A DNA stretch of 64,000 nucleotides from Varroa destructor (taxonomy: Eukaryota; Arthropoda; Arachnida; Mesostigmata; Varroidae). The translations under genes were made by a program, and so were the position numbers. The notes beneath the pieces were generated by a model, which was not told the origin of the DNA, did not search any database, and saw only the letters and a program-made list of their open reading frames with translations. This document shows positions 38,801 to 53,200 of the stretch, piece after piece; the stretch's first letter is position 1, and each line of letters starts with the position of its first letter. The stretch lies in NCBI RefSeq assembly GCF_002443255.2, contig NW_019211457.1, positions 49,588,137 through 49,652,136 on the forward strand, written 5' to 3'.

Positions 38801-41800
38801 CGATTCACTAGCAGCTTCGGGTAGTGTTGGTGTCGTACCGCGCTTGGGTAGAGCAGTGCCTGCCGGGCCATTCTACTTTCTGCGGTTAATGCTCAGCTCG
38901 TTTATAGGACCATGGGGAAACTGGGGCGGTGACAACAATCCGAAAGTGTTTTAGAGGGAAAGTTACGCGGACGTGAACTCCGCGGACATGGACTTAGTTG
39001 GGACTCAGAGGAGAGGCAAGCGGGGACGAAGGAAGCGAGGGCTTGGAGAAGCAGCTGAAGACAGAGATTCCGACGGGTTGCAGAGATGGGTAGGATAATC
39101 AAGAAATTATTTGTCACCAAGCTTTCCCATCGTTTTTCTTCCGTTGATCGGAATGGTCCTTGTTGTTGAACTGTCGGTGGTAACGGCGAGCCGCTAAAAA
39201 ACCGACCTTGTTGCCGATACTACTAATACACCACTACAAGTAGTGTCACGCCGGACAACGCCTGTCACGCTAGCCAGCACATATCAACATCGCACAGAGT
39301 CCGACAACCCGATGAAGGCTGTTCTTTACTATAGCGCAGTGTAGCGCAGCTGTCTGACCAGCCACCTGCCATGCTTACAGACAGAAAAGCTCCCATTAGG
39401 TTTAGTAACTGTTTGGACGGGTCCTGTCTCCTGCAGCACCGTCGATGACTGTAACGCTGCAGTGCGAATAGTACGAAAAAAATTTTGCTAACGACATAAT
39501 TATATAATAAAGTGGGTCACGATGCTGAAGATATCTTTTGTCTATTTGCTTGCTAATCACTTCGTTTGCTTGTAAATTTCGTCATATGTGTGCAGTACCG
39601 CCGAAAACTATTGAGATTGCCAATTACCTGAACAACAGTCCCGTCGAAGTGAAGCAACAGGAGACAATACAGCTGTCATGTCTTGTCGGCCAGTCGAAAC
39701 CCCCCGCCGAAATCAAATGGTTTCGAAATAACGCCGAAATCCACCGACCTGGTAAGTAGTTCAAATAGAAACTAGTATAGGTAGCCACGAAGAGCCGCGT
39801 ATACTCACTATTTTATAAGTTCGATATACAATAAATAAATAATAGCCCTAATATTAGCATATCTTATAAGTGCAATGTTAGCATAAACTGTATTTCTCGT
39901 AGTGTGTTCCTCTTTCTTCCTTCTCTCCCTAAAAAACGTCTTCTGTAGTCAGTAATCCATTAATAGAGCTTACTGAATACGTATACAACTGTACAAGGGC
40001 CTTGACCTTTAAGACCTCCAACTTGCCAAGTTAAAAAGGTTAGAGAAAAATTGGGATACTTTTCCCAATTTAATTTTGAATCTTTTCCATGTAATAATAT
40101 AGATCCCCGTATGTATAGGCGTTTATTTAAAAATCGATGGTCGCCGGGAAGTTATAGGTCATCTAAAGCTTCAACTATCGGTGCAGCTGCACAAGGGCGT
40201 TATATGTAAATCGAGCTATTGCTGTAGGACTGATTTTGTTTCGAATGTAGTTGTCGTGCCTGTCACATAGTAAGAACAGCAAAAGTCTCTTTCAATTTCT
40301 CTCCGATTGGCCGTCTTCTCTTTGAGTCTCCCTAAGTCTTGTGGCACACCTACGTCTTTGTGTTGTCCGTCGTATTGAGATTTACTATACCCCGTTTATC
40401 ACCGCTACGAGGAAGGCTGTTGAGTAGAGTAACAGGATCGAATGGGGCGGAAGGGGGTTGTCAAGCTGAACCGGAGTAAAGTGAGAGCTGTCAACGCGCC
40501 TTTTCAAGATGGACACTAAAGAAGGAACCTTTTTATACATAGAGTGGAACAGAACATGATTGTAAGGTTTACGTTTCTTGTACGGTGTTCGTCTTCATGG
40601 AAGGTAAGCTGATGAGTTCGCCCGGTTGTCGCTATCAACCTTGACGCCGATACCCACGCTCCGAACTGTTCAACCTCAGAAATCTGCCCTGAAATATAAT
40701 CTTTCCGATGAGCAAAGCCAACGACGCTGCCGACCCCGTTCTACATCCCTGTACATATAAGCGCCTTTTATTGTAGCAGTATTTTTCGATATGATTAATA
40801 CTGATTAGCTCTTGTGAGGATGCAGAGAGCCTATGCTGTTGAAAAATAAACATCTGTTGTAAAAATTCAGGACATAACTCATTAAAGGCTGTTCTAAGTA
40901 GCAAACTCAATAAGTGCTTTTCTAAAAGAACAATCGCTTTCCTTGCAGATATGATCGAGTATAAGACTTTAGAAGGAGACAGTGGTCGACATTCTGCTGT
41001 TTCAACTATCACGTTACGCCCGTCACCCGAGGATAACGGTGTTGCGTATGCCTGCCAGGCGCACCATCATAAACTTAAACCGCCACTGACGACGCTCGTG
41101 CGGCTTTCCGTTCTATGTGAGTCTTTCGATTTAGTAGAACTGAAAGTTGAGGTAGCGGTTTATGCGGTAAGGGTTTGTTGCTTTAAACAGGCGGAGGCCA
41201 AGGCAAAAATGTGGGTAAACATCATAATAAAGTTAAATGAATAAAAATCGTAAAATCTCATCCAGGACCGAACTTTTTGATGATTATAATAACAACGCCT
41301 CCGGATCATAGTACCAATCAGGAGATGATATTATTAATAATACAGCAATTGAAAAATTCTCGAAATTGGACTTTATTGGCAAATGGCAGATACGAAGCAC
41401 GCGTACGACTAAGCACTTGAAGCTCTTAACGTATATGAAGAGACTGACACCTCGAAGCAAAATAAATTAAACCTCATAGAAAACACACGGCTCACGAACA
41501 TTAAATTGGCCAGTAACTGTAGAACATCGATACCTCCCGCTAATAGGCTACCACCTAGCTATGCAAGAACGGGGTTCTCTGCGAATTTCTGAAAATCCAT
41601 ACAACATACGCGTGAGCGAGTTACCCAGATTAAACAGTGAAGTTCCGAATATCATAAAAATAAAGACCTGCTCAGAAGTTGTTACTAAACACAGCACTGA
41701 CGGCAGCAGAAGCACTTATTGCTAGCGACAGTGCATCGCTGTCTTCTGAAAGCGAAACAAAGACGATTTTCTTCCGTTTGCTTCGGCTCCCATTGGTATC

Positions 41801-43123
41801 GTTTGCAAACGCCGTCATTTGTCTTAATCAGATTATCCAATAAAGCTCTCTGCAACGAACCAAATTGTTTGAGTGCTAACAAAGACAAACATGTCAGCCA
41901 TTGTGTGTACGTATCTTGTTATGAAGCATAAGCATTTCGGCGTGGTTTCTTATATAAACCCGTATAAACCCTTTATCAGTTCTACTAATGGTTGCTAGTA
42001 TCAGTATAGTGTGCCCCGGCTATGTATCGGATAGGCCAATGCAAATATCCCTGTTGTGCAGCAATATAGACTGATTGAATGGATTACTCGTTTGTGGCGC
42101 AACACATAAACCTATTCTAAACCTAAACACATATTCTTTAATCGACAGAATTGTTCGCAGCCGCGGCAGCGGCAGCACGGACATGGAATTGAACGTACAA
42201 TACGGTTGCAGCCAAAGCTACGTCGTAAATGTATTTATCTGCCTCTGGGGTCTCCGTGATAATCTAGGGGGCAACGGATTTACCTGGTGAACTAAGGGAC
42301 ACCTTTTGGTCTAGGTTTGAATCCGAGTACAGATAAACTTCGTTTCAACTTGGGAACCAGCGAACCGTTTCATGGAATCTCGAAACATGGAGGGTTCTTT
42401 AAACATGGCGTACATGGTTTTCGCGCATTTCACGGGAAGTTGTGTGATGGAAGAGTATCCTCTTTTCAGCTTCTTACACTCAAATTTCAACTTTCCTCCA
42501 TTGGCTCGTCTAGCCCTTTCCCGCATCTATATTTATTATTATTATAATTATTTGGTGATATAGTAAAAACTAGTTGGGAAGATCGAAAGTACTAAATATG
42601 ATGAAACTGAAATGGAGTGAAGTTTTCATCAATGACTGGGAGACTCAAAGGCAGCGGGGTTACACCCCATGCTTCATCTATTGTTTTTCTTTACACGGTG
42701 GTTAAAAGTGTCTAAATATTTTCCTAATTTAATGCCAAATATCGGGTCGTACAGTAAATTGGGCCAGAAAGTTTTTAGGTTGATCAAGGTTATTTTCTTT
42801 AATTTTACTAAGCAGGAATCGAAGTAATATAAGCCGATGACTAACGCATCGACACTTATCGCCTCCTTGAACAACGGGCGTGCTCCCAGAGCCATAGGGA
42901 ACAGACACAAACAGCCATAACGTTGTATTAATAAGTAGAGCGAAGTCCGTCCAACGATCTAGCACCGTTGTGAAATACACTTAAGGAAATTTGACAAGAA
43001 CCCAATATAACATACCCTGGTTGCATCACGAAACCTCGGCGAAATCTCTATAGGCAACTAGGAAACGCATTATGTATAGTGAAAAATGAACTAAACTTGA
43101 ACTCAATTCCATACACACACACA

Positions 43124-43159
<36 letters not shown>

Positions 43160-44168
43160 AAAAGTATAGCATTTTTAGAGAGGCGGCGATCGATTTTAGA
43201 TTAGGTACTTCAATATATTCAACCTTTAAAGAGGAATAGCCAGACGAGCTGGCCTTACCCAATATATAAATTTTGTTCATAACTTTCTATTAAGAAATGC
43301 CACTTTCGAGTGTTTACAAGTGCTTTAAAGCGATATTTGCATTTCTCCCATTTAGGTGTTTATCCTGTGTCGCTAGTACACACATACAATTCTCTACGTA
43401 TATTCAGATGGATCGCTGAATATAACAATAATTAGATAATGAGGAGAACTATTCCTCAAGAATGTTCTATTGCCGTGTAAACATTTTCCATCTGTGGAAG
43501 CAGAGCCTTGAATTTATATACATATATATACAGGAAAATATGGAAGATAAATGTTTAATAATAGAAGTAGTGACTGGCATCATTGAAAACCGTAGTAAGA
43601 GTACTAAGTCTAATAGAAGTCAGCGGCAGCTTTTCGAATATAATCAGTATATGAACGCTAGAGGACCGTTTAATAGCGTTTAATAGCTTTAACAGCTGAA
43701 TTAACGTCGTTAGTGAAACCAAACACAGATGTTCTAACATTTGTGGTAACTTTCAACCTTATCGTTTGGAACAGGCATGTTTATATTGAAATAATCGCGT
43801 ATAACCGTTTATAAACAACATCAAAGGCATATTTGCTACTAAAATAATCGAAAATCTAAACCCAAAAATCTTCAACTTAATGCGCCTTTGGGAGACGAGG
43901 CTTCAACTAGAGGTTTTTCCTTTCTGCGCGCTTCCAACAAGAATTGAAGTGAGGCTAAACATGGCCTCCGGGATAGCTGGCAGTCCTAGTCGCAGAACTA
44001 GCGGAAAAAATCTGGCCACTTTATGAGTACGGGTTCACTGAGAGGGTAACTGGCTTTAGAAAGAGTGAAAAAAACAAAGAAAAGTTTATTGTTGAAAGAG
44101 GAGGCTTCACACTGTCCACATGAGACCTAAGGTCGTTTACATTACAATAAATAACTTTAATAGCTAAG

Positions 44169-44207
<39 letters not shown>

Positions 44208-47200
44208 TCGTCTCAGTGCCTTGCTAGCATCTGCCATTGAAGGTTATACGATTAATACTAAATAACTATTGGCCATAAATAAATTGAAAACAATTAACAA
44301 TCTGAATGGTCGGTTACGATTTTATATATATATATAACATTAGCCGGCATCGACGGCGTGTACTAAGAAATCGAAAAACATCTCTATTGTGGTTACTCTT
44401 CTTCGTTCATATTGACTGCTGCTGAATTGAACGTACCTACCGCAGGATGCACAATACTTATTTATGCCTGCGTCTAACGTGAGATTGTACTAGCCTCGAG
44501 AAAAGGACCTCTAACAGACCTGGTGCCCCAAGAAAATCCTTTTCCTCTTTGTGACGGCCGAAATGCCCCGCCACACAGTTTTTAGGGTGTCTTAGCATCT
44601 TCTGGTCATGTCCGCAACAATCGGACATTATGATCCCCTCCCTGCTTTTCTCGTATACAGTACACACATCTTTTTCGCGAGTTCTGCTCATAGCCATGAA
44701 AACCGTGCTCTCTAGGATACAATATCTATCTTGTTGACTGCTTGGCCCAGAGGAACACACTAGAGCTGTTATTCACCGCTTGCTAGACTCTGGCCTTACC
44801 GTGGACCTTTTTATTCCTACGGACGCTACAGGGCTCAGTTACAGCGCAAGGCGTGCACTTACGGAACGAGTCTCCTATAACATCAAACCCTTCCTTTTTT
44901 GCTATCTTTGTGAGCTTCTATCAAGGCTAGCTTTATTTATAGGACGCGCAAAATGTATATTAGAATGGGTAGTTCACACCGTATGTTTCGCATTTACGTT
45001 TATAGGATGCAGCTTTTTCCTTTTTGCTTGCAACACTGTAAAAAATACAATCTTCGATATGGATGCGACGAAAAACCTTGCCTAACAGTAACTTTGTTTT
45101 TCCAGTTCCGCCCGATCCGCCCGAAATACTCGGATACTCTGAAGGGGAAGTTCTGCGTGCAGGTAATGCAGTGACATTACGTTGCGTCTCGCGCGGAGGC
45201 AACCCCTTGGCGTCGGTTCTTTGGTATCGGGGAAGTGATACCAAACCCTGCGATAGTTCGTTTAGTTCCTCCGACAGAAACAGCGTCAATACATTGAACT
45301 TCATTGCAAATGCCAGTGATAACAACGCGATCTACCGCTGCGTAGCAACAAATCCCGTTAGCAAACCGGAAACGGCCCAAGTAAAACTTTCTGTACACTG
45401 TAAGTATTGCTTTGATACAGACATCTTGTAATGTTCACAATATTATGTTCGCAGACGCTTAACCAATATGTTACCTTATTGAATTATTCGAGTTCTTCTC
45501 CTCTTAGTGGTTTTTGAAAAGTAAAGATTTTTCAAGCGGGATTTTTGCGGTCGAATTAATATGGTTGGATGTGGCCTTTTCGTACTCGTATGTATAGATA
45601 TCGGTTCACGTCAAACACTAACGGGTTTCTGTGTTACTTTTTCGTCTGGGTTTTCTCTACGTGTCATTTTTGTCTCCATGTGCAGCGTTCACCGTTTGCT
45701 CATTGCTTATCGCAGTCATTCAAATGTATAATTTGGTCATTTGGTAAAATCCTTTAATTAAACGTATATGGCAACTTAATGTTTCGTTTCTTTGTTCGGT
45801 TAGACTGGCGCTGCTTTTTCTCGATCCAATGCAAGGCTCCATCCAGCTTTCGAATATCTCACAGCCGCTCTAAGTGCTTTACTTAGTATGCAGTCCTTTC
45901 AGTTTCACGGTTTATAAGATTGCACGACATGCGGAATCGTAACTGACTTTATCTAGTCAAGGCTTAAATATAATTAATGATTATTGTTTTTATTTGACAC
46001 CCAGTACTGATACTGCAGTAAAATTTTTATGGGTCTGATTGGATAGGACCAGAAGGTGCAGTTTTGCATGATTATTACTTATTAATCTTTTCGCGCCAAA
46101 CCATTGCACCTCATTTGCCACTTAAACATTGCTCAGACAACAAGAAGGTGTTTAGCTGGTCCATACTATTCGTTATATCCTAATGATTGAGTGCCTATAG
46201 GTGCTTTGTGGACTGGGGTTCCGCATTCCTCTGCCCGTTTGTCGATGGTCTATGGCTATTATTTGCTTAAAGAAGATATCGTCGATGTGCGCGTGCTTCG
46301 AGATGTGCGTGAAGTATCAAAGCGTAAAAGAGCTAACTATCTAACAGACAGCCGCCGAGCGACAAGGTCAGACGACCAGTGCGTTGCTCAGTTACTCACT
46401 TACGCATCCACACGCTCGCTCCTTCTATTTCTTCACTAGTTCTATGGTCCGTCAACCAGTCAACGGCACACAGCAACAGCGGCAGGAATCGCCGTATGAA
46501 GAGTAGCGGCATCGCTTCGATACGAGCGGCGTTAGCGTTGGCAGTGAGTGTCACTGTTGAACGCATCAGCGCGCTGCTCACAATCCCCGACAGCCCTCGA
46601 TGCTAGTCCCAGGACTCCACGCTACATCCTAAGTGCAATCGTAATAAATTACTTTGACTAGGATAGAAAGTGGGGAGGTGTTCGCTCGTAGTTCTGCTGA
46701 AGGGTAAGGGAAGTGCGCTACCGGCGACGGCTGAGATACAGGAGGCAAGTGATGGCTAGAGTAGAGTACACATTGGAGAAAGCAGGAAACGAGGAATTGG
46801 TTGACAGCAGACTTCAATACATGCGAACTAAGAATAACTATACACACGCAGGCGTCAGCAGGCGTGTCAGTAGCCGTTGTAATCACGGACACAACAGTAA
46901 TGGCTTTAAGGACATCGGCAACAATAACTGTGATTATTGTCATTAATATTCTATATTATATATGTATATTATATATATAATATATTGGCTCTGTAGAACA
47001 AAGCCGAAGTGAAAGACTGAGCAGATAGAGAATGGTACAGGAGAACGCAAACGAGAAAAAGGAAAGAGTAGACAAGGAAGAGAGAAAAAAAAAAGGAAGA
47101 TGAAAAAGGAGTACCATCATACAGTACATCGAAAAAAGTCCAGGCTCGGCTGGTCCGCTCAGTCACTCAATTGTTTGCTTGCTTATGTAAGCGGGTGCCC

Positions 47201-50200
47201 CGCTGTCTGGCGATTATCTTCTATAGCCGCTGGGTAACGATGCTCAACGGCCGATGAACGTGGCGGGCACCGATGGTAGTCACATGAACGCTGCATTTTC
47301 CAAGTAAAGGTCCCTAACTTTGGAGGCTGCTCTGCTGGACAGAGACCTTCCAAACGATCAGAAATCGAACGAATCGTATGAAGGGATTTGAGGATATGAT
47401 AGGACTTGTACACTTGTCTAAACGCTCACTTGCCTGTCGCCTGACACGTCACAAACGCTAGACCAGCGTTCAGGAACCAAAGTTCGGGCTGGGTAGATGG
47501 CAGCACCCACATCCCCATCTCGTTCTACGTCTCTCACTTGGTGACTGCTGGATGACTAACCAATGGCTTTACTTGGGGCTTATAAACGATGTGCTACGGT
47601 TGTCATAGATGACACAGAGGAACGTTTTATTGCAATGGGTTGTATTCGACTGGAGAGAGATGAACGAAGCAAGCGAGACGGTAGGGGCAAAAGGGACAGT
47701 GAACGGAGAGGCAACGGATTAGGCAGACGGGTATTGCAACACGGAGGAGAACCGAAGGGCGAATCACCCCGAAATGACTAATGACCTCAGTACGCTACTA
47801 AGATGTGCTGTTGGCAGAGCGACGATAGGAGTGGGTGGCGTATTGACTTAGGCCAGCAGAGCAGAAAGAAGGAGGTTTTGGCGGAAAGTACCCAGACTAG
47901 CACCTGCCAACGGAGCCAGTAGCTGTTGCTGCTTGATGGGTGACCGGTTGCCTCCGTGTCTGCTGCCGACACCTAACAGCCAGCGATTTCTAATTAACCT
48001 CAACGACAGGTATAAAGGTTGAAACTACTTGCTTGTTTGGCGATCTTTGTCAGTCTAATTCCCTATATTGTACGGCCATCGATCGGATAGGGTTAGTATA
48101 GATCAAATCACTTTCCTATGACCTGTGAAGCACATTGAAATACATTTCGTACTGGAACGCAACCGTGGATTATAATGGCACGATGGCTATTCAACGTTTT
48201 GTCTGCTTGATGCCATTTCGAAAAGCATAGGCCCTCTCCTCCTTAAAGGCGGCTTCAGCGTACCGCATCAATGAGGATGAAAATAATAACATACAGAATA
48301 ATTACGAGCGCTCAATATATATGTGAGCGAATCTGTGCGCAAATATCACTGTTGTTTAACATGGTTATCGTATGTACGCATATGCTTTTCAGATGGTCCT
48401 TACATGGTTACCGTAGAACCTGATGGGCCTTCTTCAGCAAAGGTAGGAGATAGAGTAACAATGCGTTGTCGAACCGCACCCAGCAATCCGAAGGCTGACA
48501 TCTCATGGACCGTCGATGGTCGACCAGTGAATGGATCAAAGTTAACAAGCCGACATGTCGACGGCGGCTGGGTGACAAGCTCTGAACTCTCGGTCGCAAT
48601 CACCAAACAGGATCGGCAAATGAAAGTTTTCATCTGTTACGCAGTTAACATTGCACTCGGGGAGACTGTTGTCCAGACTGCTGCTATTGATATAATTTGT
48701 AAGTGCGACACGCTAACTGTTAAAGTCTAGCTTGTTAAATAAACAAGTATTTTATTCTATTCAAATTTTTCGATTAGAGTACTATTGCCATTATACATAC
48801 TCCTACAATATCTATCAACGTTTCGCTCGTATTTGTAGCCGCCGTTCTTTCGACTTTTTTCTATCTATTGCCATGATAAAACATTGTAGCCGATGCGTGT
48901 TGGGTGTGTGTGTGTGTGCACATGGCATGACTATGTTTCCCCTGTAGACATGTATCACTATTTTTGTGCAGTCTGATGCCAATACCGTAGGATGTCACAT
49001 CTCGTTTCTTCATGTCCCTTCAGATGTTTTGCATTCATAGTCAATAGTCTTCACCTATTTACGCTCATCCTTCGATTCTCTAGCACTTGACACTTGTTGG
49101 CCGTCTGATACATACACACACCATAGCTGATCGTCGTACCAATTGCCCATACCATTAGCGCTAATATCAATTAGGAATCACGTGTGTTCAGCTTGTGAGC
49201 AGTGAAGATCGGCTTAACTAGCAGGGACGGGTAACTGTTGAAAGAAGAAAAAATTATGGCTAGAAGCAGGTTGTCCTGCTGTCCAACTCTATCAGTAGCT
49301 CTCCTTTTACCTTGAGCGCCACCTACAGTCCTTAGTATCCTATCAGTGTCGATCGGATCGTGCTCAGTCCTTTAGCTAAGTGTGCGTGCTCTGCTGCAGC
49401 ACATTCGACAAGCGCGTATATATAGCGTCGTTAATGAAGCCGTCAGCAAGATAAATGTACCCACGGTACCACTACCGAAGGCATGCCTCCTTCGCCCATC
49501 AAGACTAGCCCCTGAGACTTTTATCTCCAAACTCTCCTTTTTCCTCATCCTCCTCTTGAAAGGATCCACACATTACTAGCAAGGAAAACAGCCCGGTTGA
49601 TGCTTAGTGTACAACAAAAAAAAAGATGGCCGTTTTTTGTTGTCTGTGCGGTTGGGCAACCGGCGGGCTGGCTGAACAATTGCCTACTTTTTCGAGGATA
49701 ACTGAAGCTGGCCTGGCCAGCCAGCTAGCACGAGGGCAGTCGTGTTTGTCGGGAAGTTACGATGAGACAGGGATGGGTAGAAAGGACGCGGGGCATCTCG
49801 AAAAATCGGTATCCCGCCGTAGCCAGAGAGTCGCCGGACATTTTTAACCCGCAGATTGAATTGTCACGTCAAAGAGCTTAGAAGGAAATATAGTAGATCC
49901 GAGGCTGAGATACTTCATCTGTTCACTCAAGTAATTCTTGCCTGCCTATAGTAGTATACTGGTAGACGGTTTCCTGTCGTCTGTCTCGCTATCTATATAT
50001 GTATATATATTAAGGCGAGTAAATAGTTATTCTGAAACTTCCTTTCAAAGTGTAGCTGACGTGTAGTGGTTACTGGGCGAACTAGTCGATGTCTTCACGA
50101 CACTTTACAGATCCACCCAGCCCGCCTGTAATCTACGGTTACCTCGAAAGTAAACCAATGAAAGCTGGCGAGCAATACGCGCTTACCTGTGTTACCAAAG

Positions 50201-53200
50201 GGGGCAATCCAGCACCACAACATGCTTGGTTTCGCGGAAACAACAGGGTAAGTGAGATATGAAGAACAGTGAAGTATTTTACCCGAGCTTAAATTTCATA
50301 AATTCGTTTAGTGTACGTTGCTCATTTGCATACACTTGCATTCATACACTACGTAGCATATTTCAGCATACGTATTGTATGTATGTGCTGGTTCTGGGTA
50401 ATTCCTCTACAACAATTCAGACATTCGACACTGCTGAAAAATAAAATGTGCTCGTTTTCAAATGTGTTCGCAGGTGGAAAGTAGTGTAAAAAATGACAAT
50501 TTAACCGTTAAGTCTGAAATCGTTTTCACCGCATCAGAGAAGGATAATGGCAGACCTATTCGCTGTGAGGCATCCCAGAAGAACAGCGTTCCCCAAAAGA
50601 AGAGTGTCACACCAAAGGTTCTTTGTAAGTATTATTTTATATAATAATAATAATATTATATATAGTAAAAAGCAACAACTTTAGAATTGAGCTGAGTTCA
50701 CACACAAAGGAATATATATATCCATCACGGTTCGGACAATTTCTGATATATATTCACATAGAATCTGTATTTGTCCTGCGTCTAAAAAATCGAAAGGCTA
50801 TCCTGCTCACGCAACCATATCCACCTGCCCATACGCTTCGTGTAGTTATTGTTTAATGAACATAATGGCTTTTAGGTGTAATAAAAAGTTCTTTCTAGTA
50901 GCCTCGACACACTTGGATTTAAGACGAATCCAATTTGGTTGTATGGTTTCTACATGTAATTCGATGTGCAACGTACCCATTACTACGTCCACACAAAGTG
51001 CGAATATGTAACAACATTTCGTGTATATTATGCACGCGAAACGGAAATTTGCTGATTATGTTTTGTTCCAGTTGGTCCCTTTAATGTGACAGTGCACCAG
51101 GTAGGCCAATTGGTTGCAAGCCACAACGCCACTTTTGAATGCCGCACAGGCCCATCTAATCCTCGGCCAGAAATCACTTGGTGGAAAAATGACAAACTCG
51201 TCGAAGCCGGTCAGCAGGAAATTGAAGTGAGCAGCATCCATGGTGGGGTAATCATAGTAAGTCGTCTTTCGTTAAACCCTCTACAAGTCAATGACCATGG
51301 CGCCACAATCCGCTGCCAGGCGACGAACCGTGCCCTGCAACGGAGCGAGCATCATACCGTGGACCTGATTGTTGATCGTGAGTTCGAACTGATGTCTACT
51401 TTAACGTTGTTGAGGCGTAGCAATGCCTAATTGTAAAATACGCCACTTGACAACCTCTGACGTCTTCTTAAAGGTTCCGAAAATAATTTCGAAAATATCA
51501 GCCGTGCCTTAAATTATAATATAGAAGAAATAATGCATAGTTGTCGTGTGCGTTCAGTTGTTACAGTTTTAATTCAATGTTCATTTAGGAACCAGGCAAA
51601 GCAGGTTTCGACAGCTCTGGCCAGCTCTATCAAAGCCCAACATAAACCATCTGGTTTAATCAATCTATTTGATAATGAAATGTATTTTCGTTTAACAGAT
51701 GCCCCTGTTATAAACCTTCGAATAGACTCATTGACGTTCTTCGAAGGCGACGCAGCCCTTGTACAGAACCTTGTCATAAGCGCTTATCCACCAGTAACCC
51801 GCTTCGAGTGGATGCATGAAGGCAGGCGTATTCCACTAGCCAAGGAACCCGAAAAATATCGAGGGGGGCCAAGACATCGAATTACCTACCGGAACGATGT
51901 GCTCAACTTCACTGAAATTCATCGTAATGACTCAGGCGTTTATATACTCAAGGCGCAAAATGCTGTCGGTTGGGGAGAAACCAACTTTACCATTGATGTT
52001 CACTGTGAGTAGCATACCACAATAACTATTTGACGTAATACTGTGAACTTTGTTTTTTGCAATAAAGGGCCAATGCACTTCAATGATTGACCTACGCAAA
52101 ATAACCCACGCAGCTCTCCATTTCAGTCAACATACAATAGATATCAACCAAGTCTCTACAGACAGTACGCTAATACACGTCACGTCTATGCGTAATCTTT
52201 CTCTACACATGAGACATGCTAAAGGTCGATCTCTATATATATATATCTATCTATATCTATATATATTTATACAAAGTATAATGGGTTGTATCAAAGATAA
52301 AATAGATTTGACCTAGGACTTTATGCTAAACAGAGTTTATATGTTATTACTGTGACGACGCGGGATGGGAGGCAAGGGTAATCTCACCATAAGTGACTTT
52401 TTGCAGACCCCGCATCGATAACACACATTGACGAGGTCGTGTATGCTGACGATGGAAGCAACCCGAGCCTGCAGTGTCAAGTCGATGCCCATCCCGTCTA
52501 CAATGGTAACCGAGAGAGCTTCGCTGAAGACAATTTTCTACGTTAACGTTAATCTGATGACTCGTGCAAACTCGATATTGTATATACCAAGCTTTTTTTC
52601 AGAGCTGTTTGAATTTATTCGACGAAAAAATAGCTTTAACATCTCAAAATAAAAATATTTTCACCTTTTTTACAAAATGTCAGGTACAGCTTTATAAAGT
52701 TTTAACGCCAAGGCAAGCTTATCTTTTTGGATTGCCAAGATACCATGAATTGAATGGACGACTAATTAGCTGCGTTTGAATAGTTTCAAAATGTACGTTT
52801 TATCGATTTTCTTTATCATAGCATAATTTCTATGGAACACCCTCCTTTATTGTTTCTGTCAAGGCTACGGTGGCTTAATTATTCACGTTACCTTGCTGGC
52901 CATAAGCGACAAAGTAAATATTTTCGGCTACCTAACTAGCTCGTCAGAGTAGTCCTTCATACTTAAAGGGAACATCTACCTCTGGATTAAGCTGAAGGAG
53001 ACTTTTCGAAGAAGTCAAAGGGGGACCTGACAAGAGCAAAACAATTGCAGCGGTTCGTTGTAGCATAATGAGTAACAAAGAAGGACATAAGAGGAAGACC
53101 TGAAACAAAAGCTCCTTTTGCCCTGCTTCTTTTTACATCTTCGGATAGAGTGTGTCCCTGCAATGAGCATGGCGTTGTATGTAGGCCCTCTATTAGCAGT

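Larger units (their letters stand above)
41117..45105 (+). other. Intron between Ig2 and Ig3
   Basis: 4.0 kb, phase 1 and mostly AT-rich, with three TA-type microsatellites (43113-43155, 44173-44204 and a short one at 44323-44336). Opposing open frames at about 42670-42980 have no recognisable family. Confidence 0.85.

Noticed and set aside
40635..41012. Opposite-strand open frame over the Ig2 exon, and a similar one over Ig3 (44960-45325)
   Set aside because: They are antisense shadows of conserved coding exons with no domain of their own.
42260..42335. tRNA-like B box (GGTTTGAATCC at 42314-42324)
   Set aside because: The T stem has a mismatch, and no complementary acceptor stem or A box lies at the right distance upstream.
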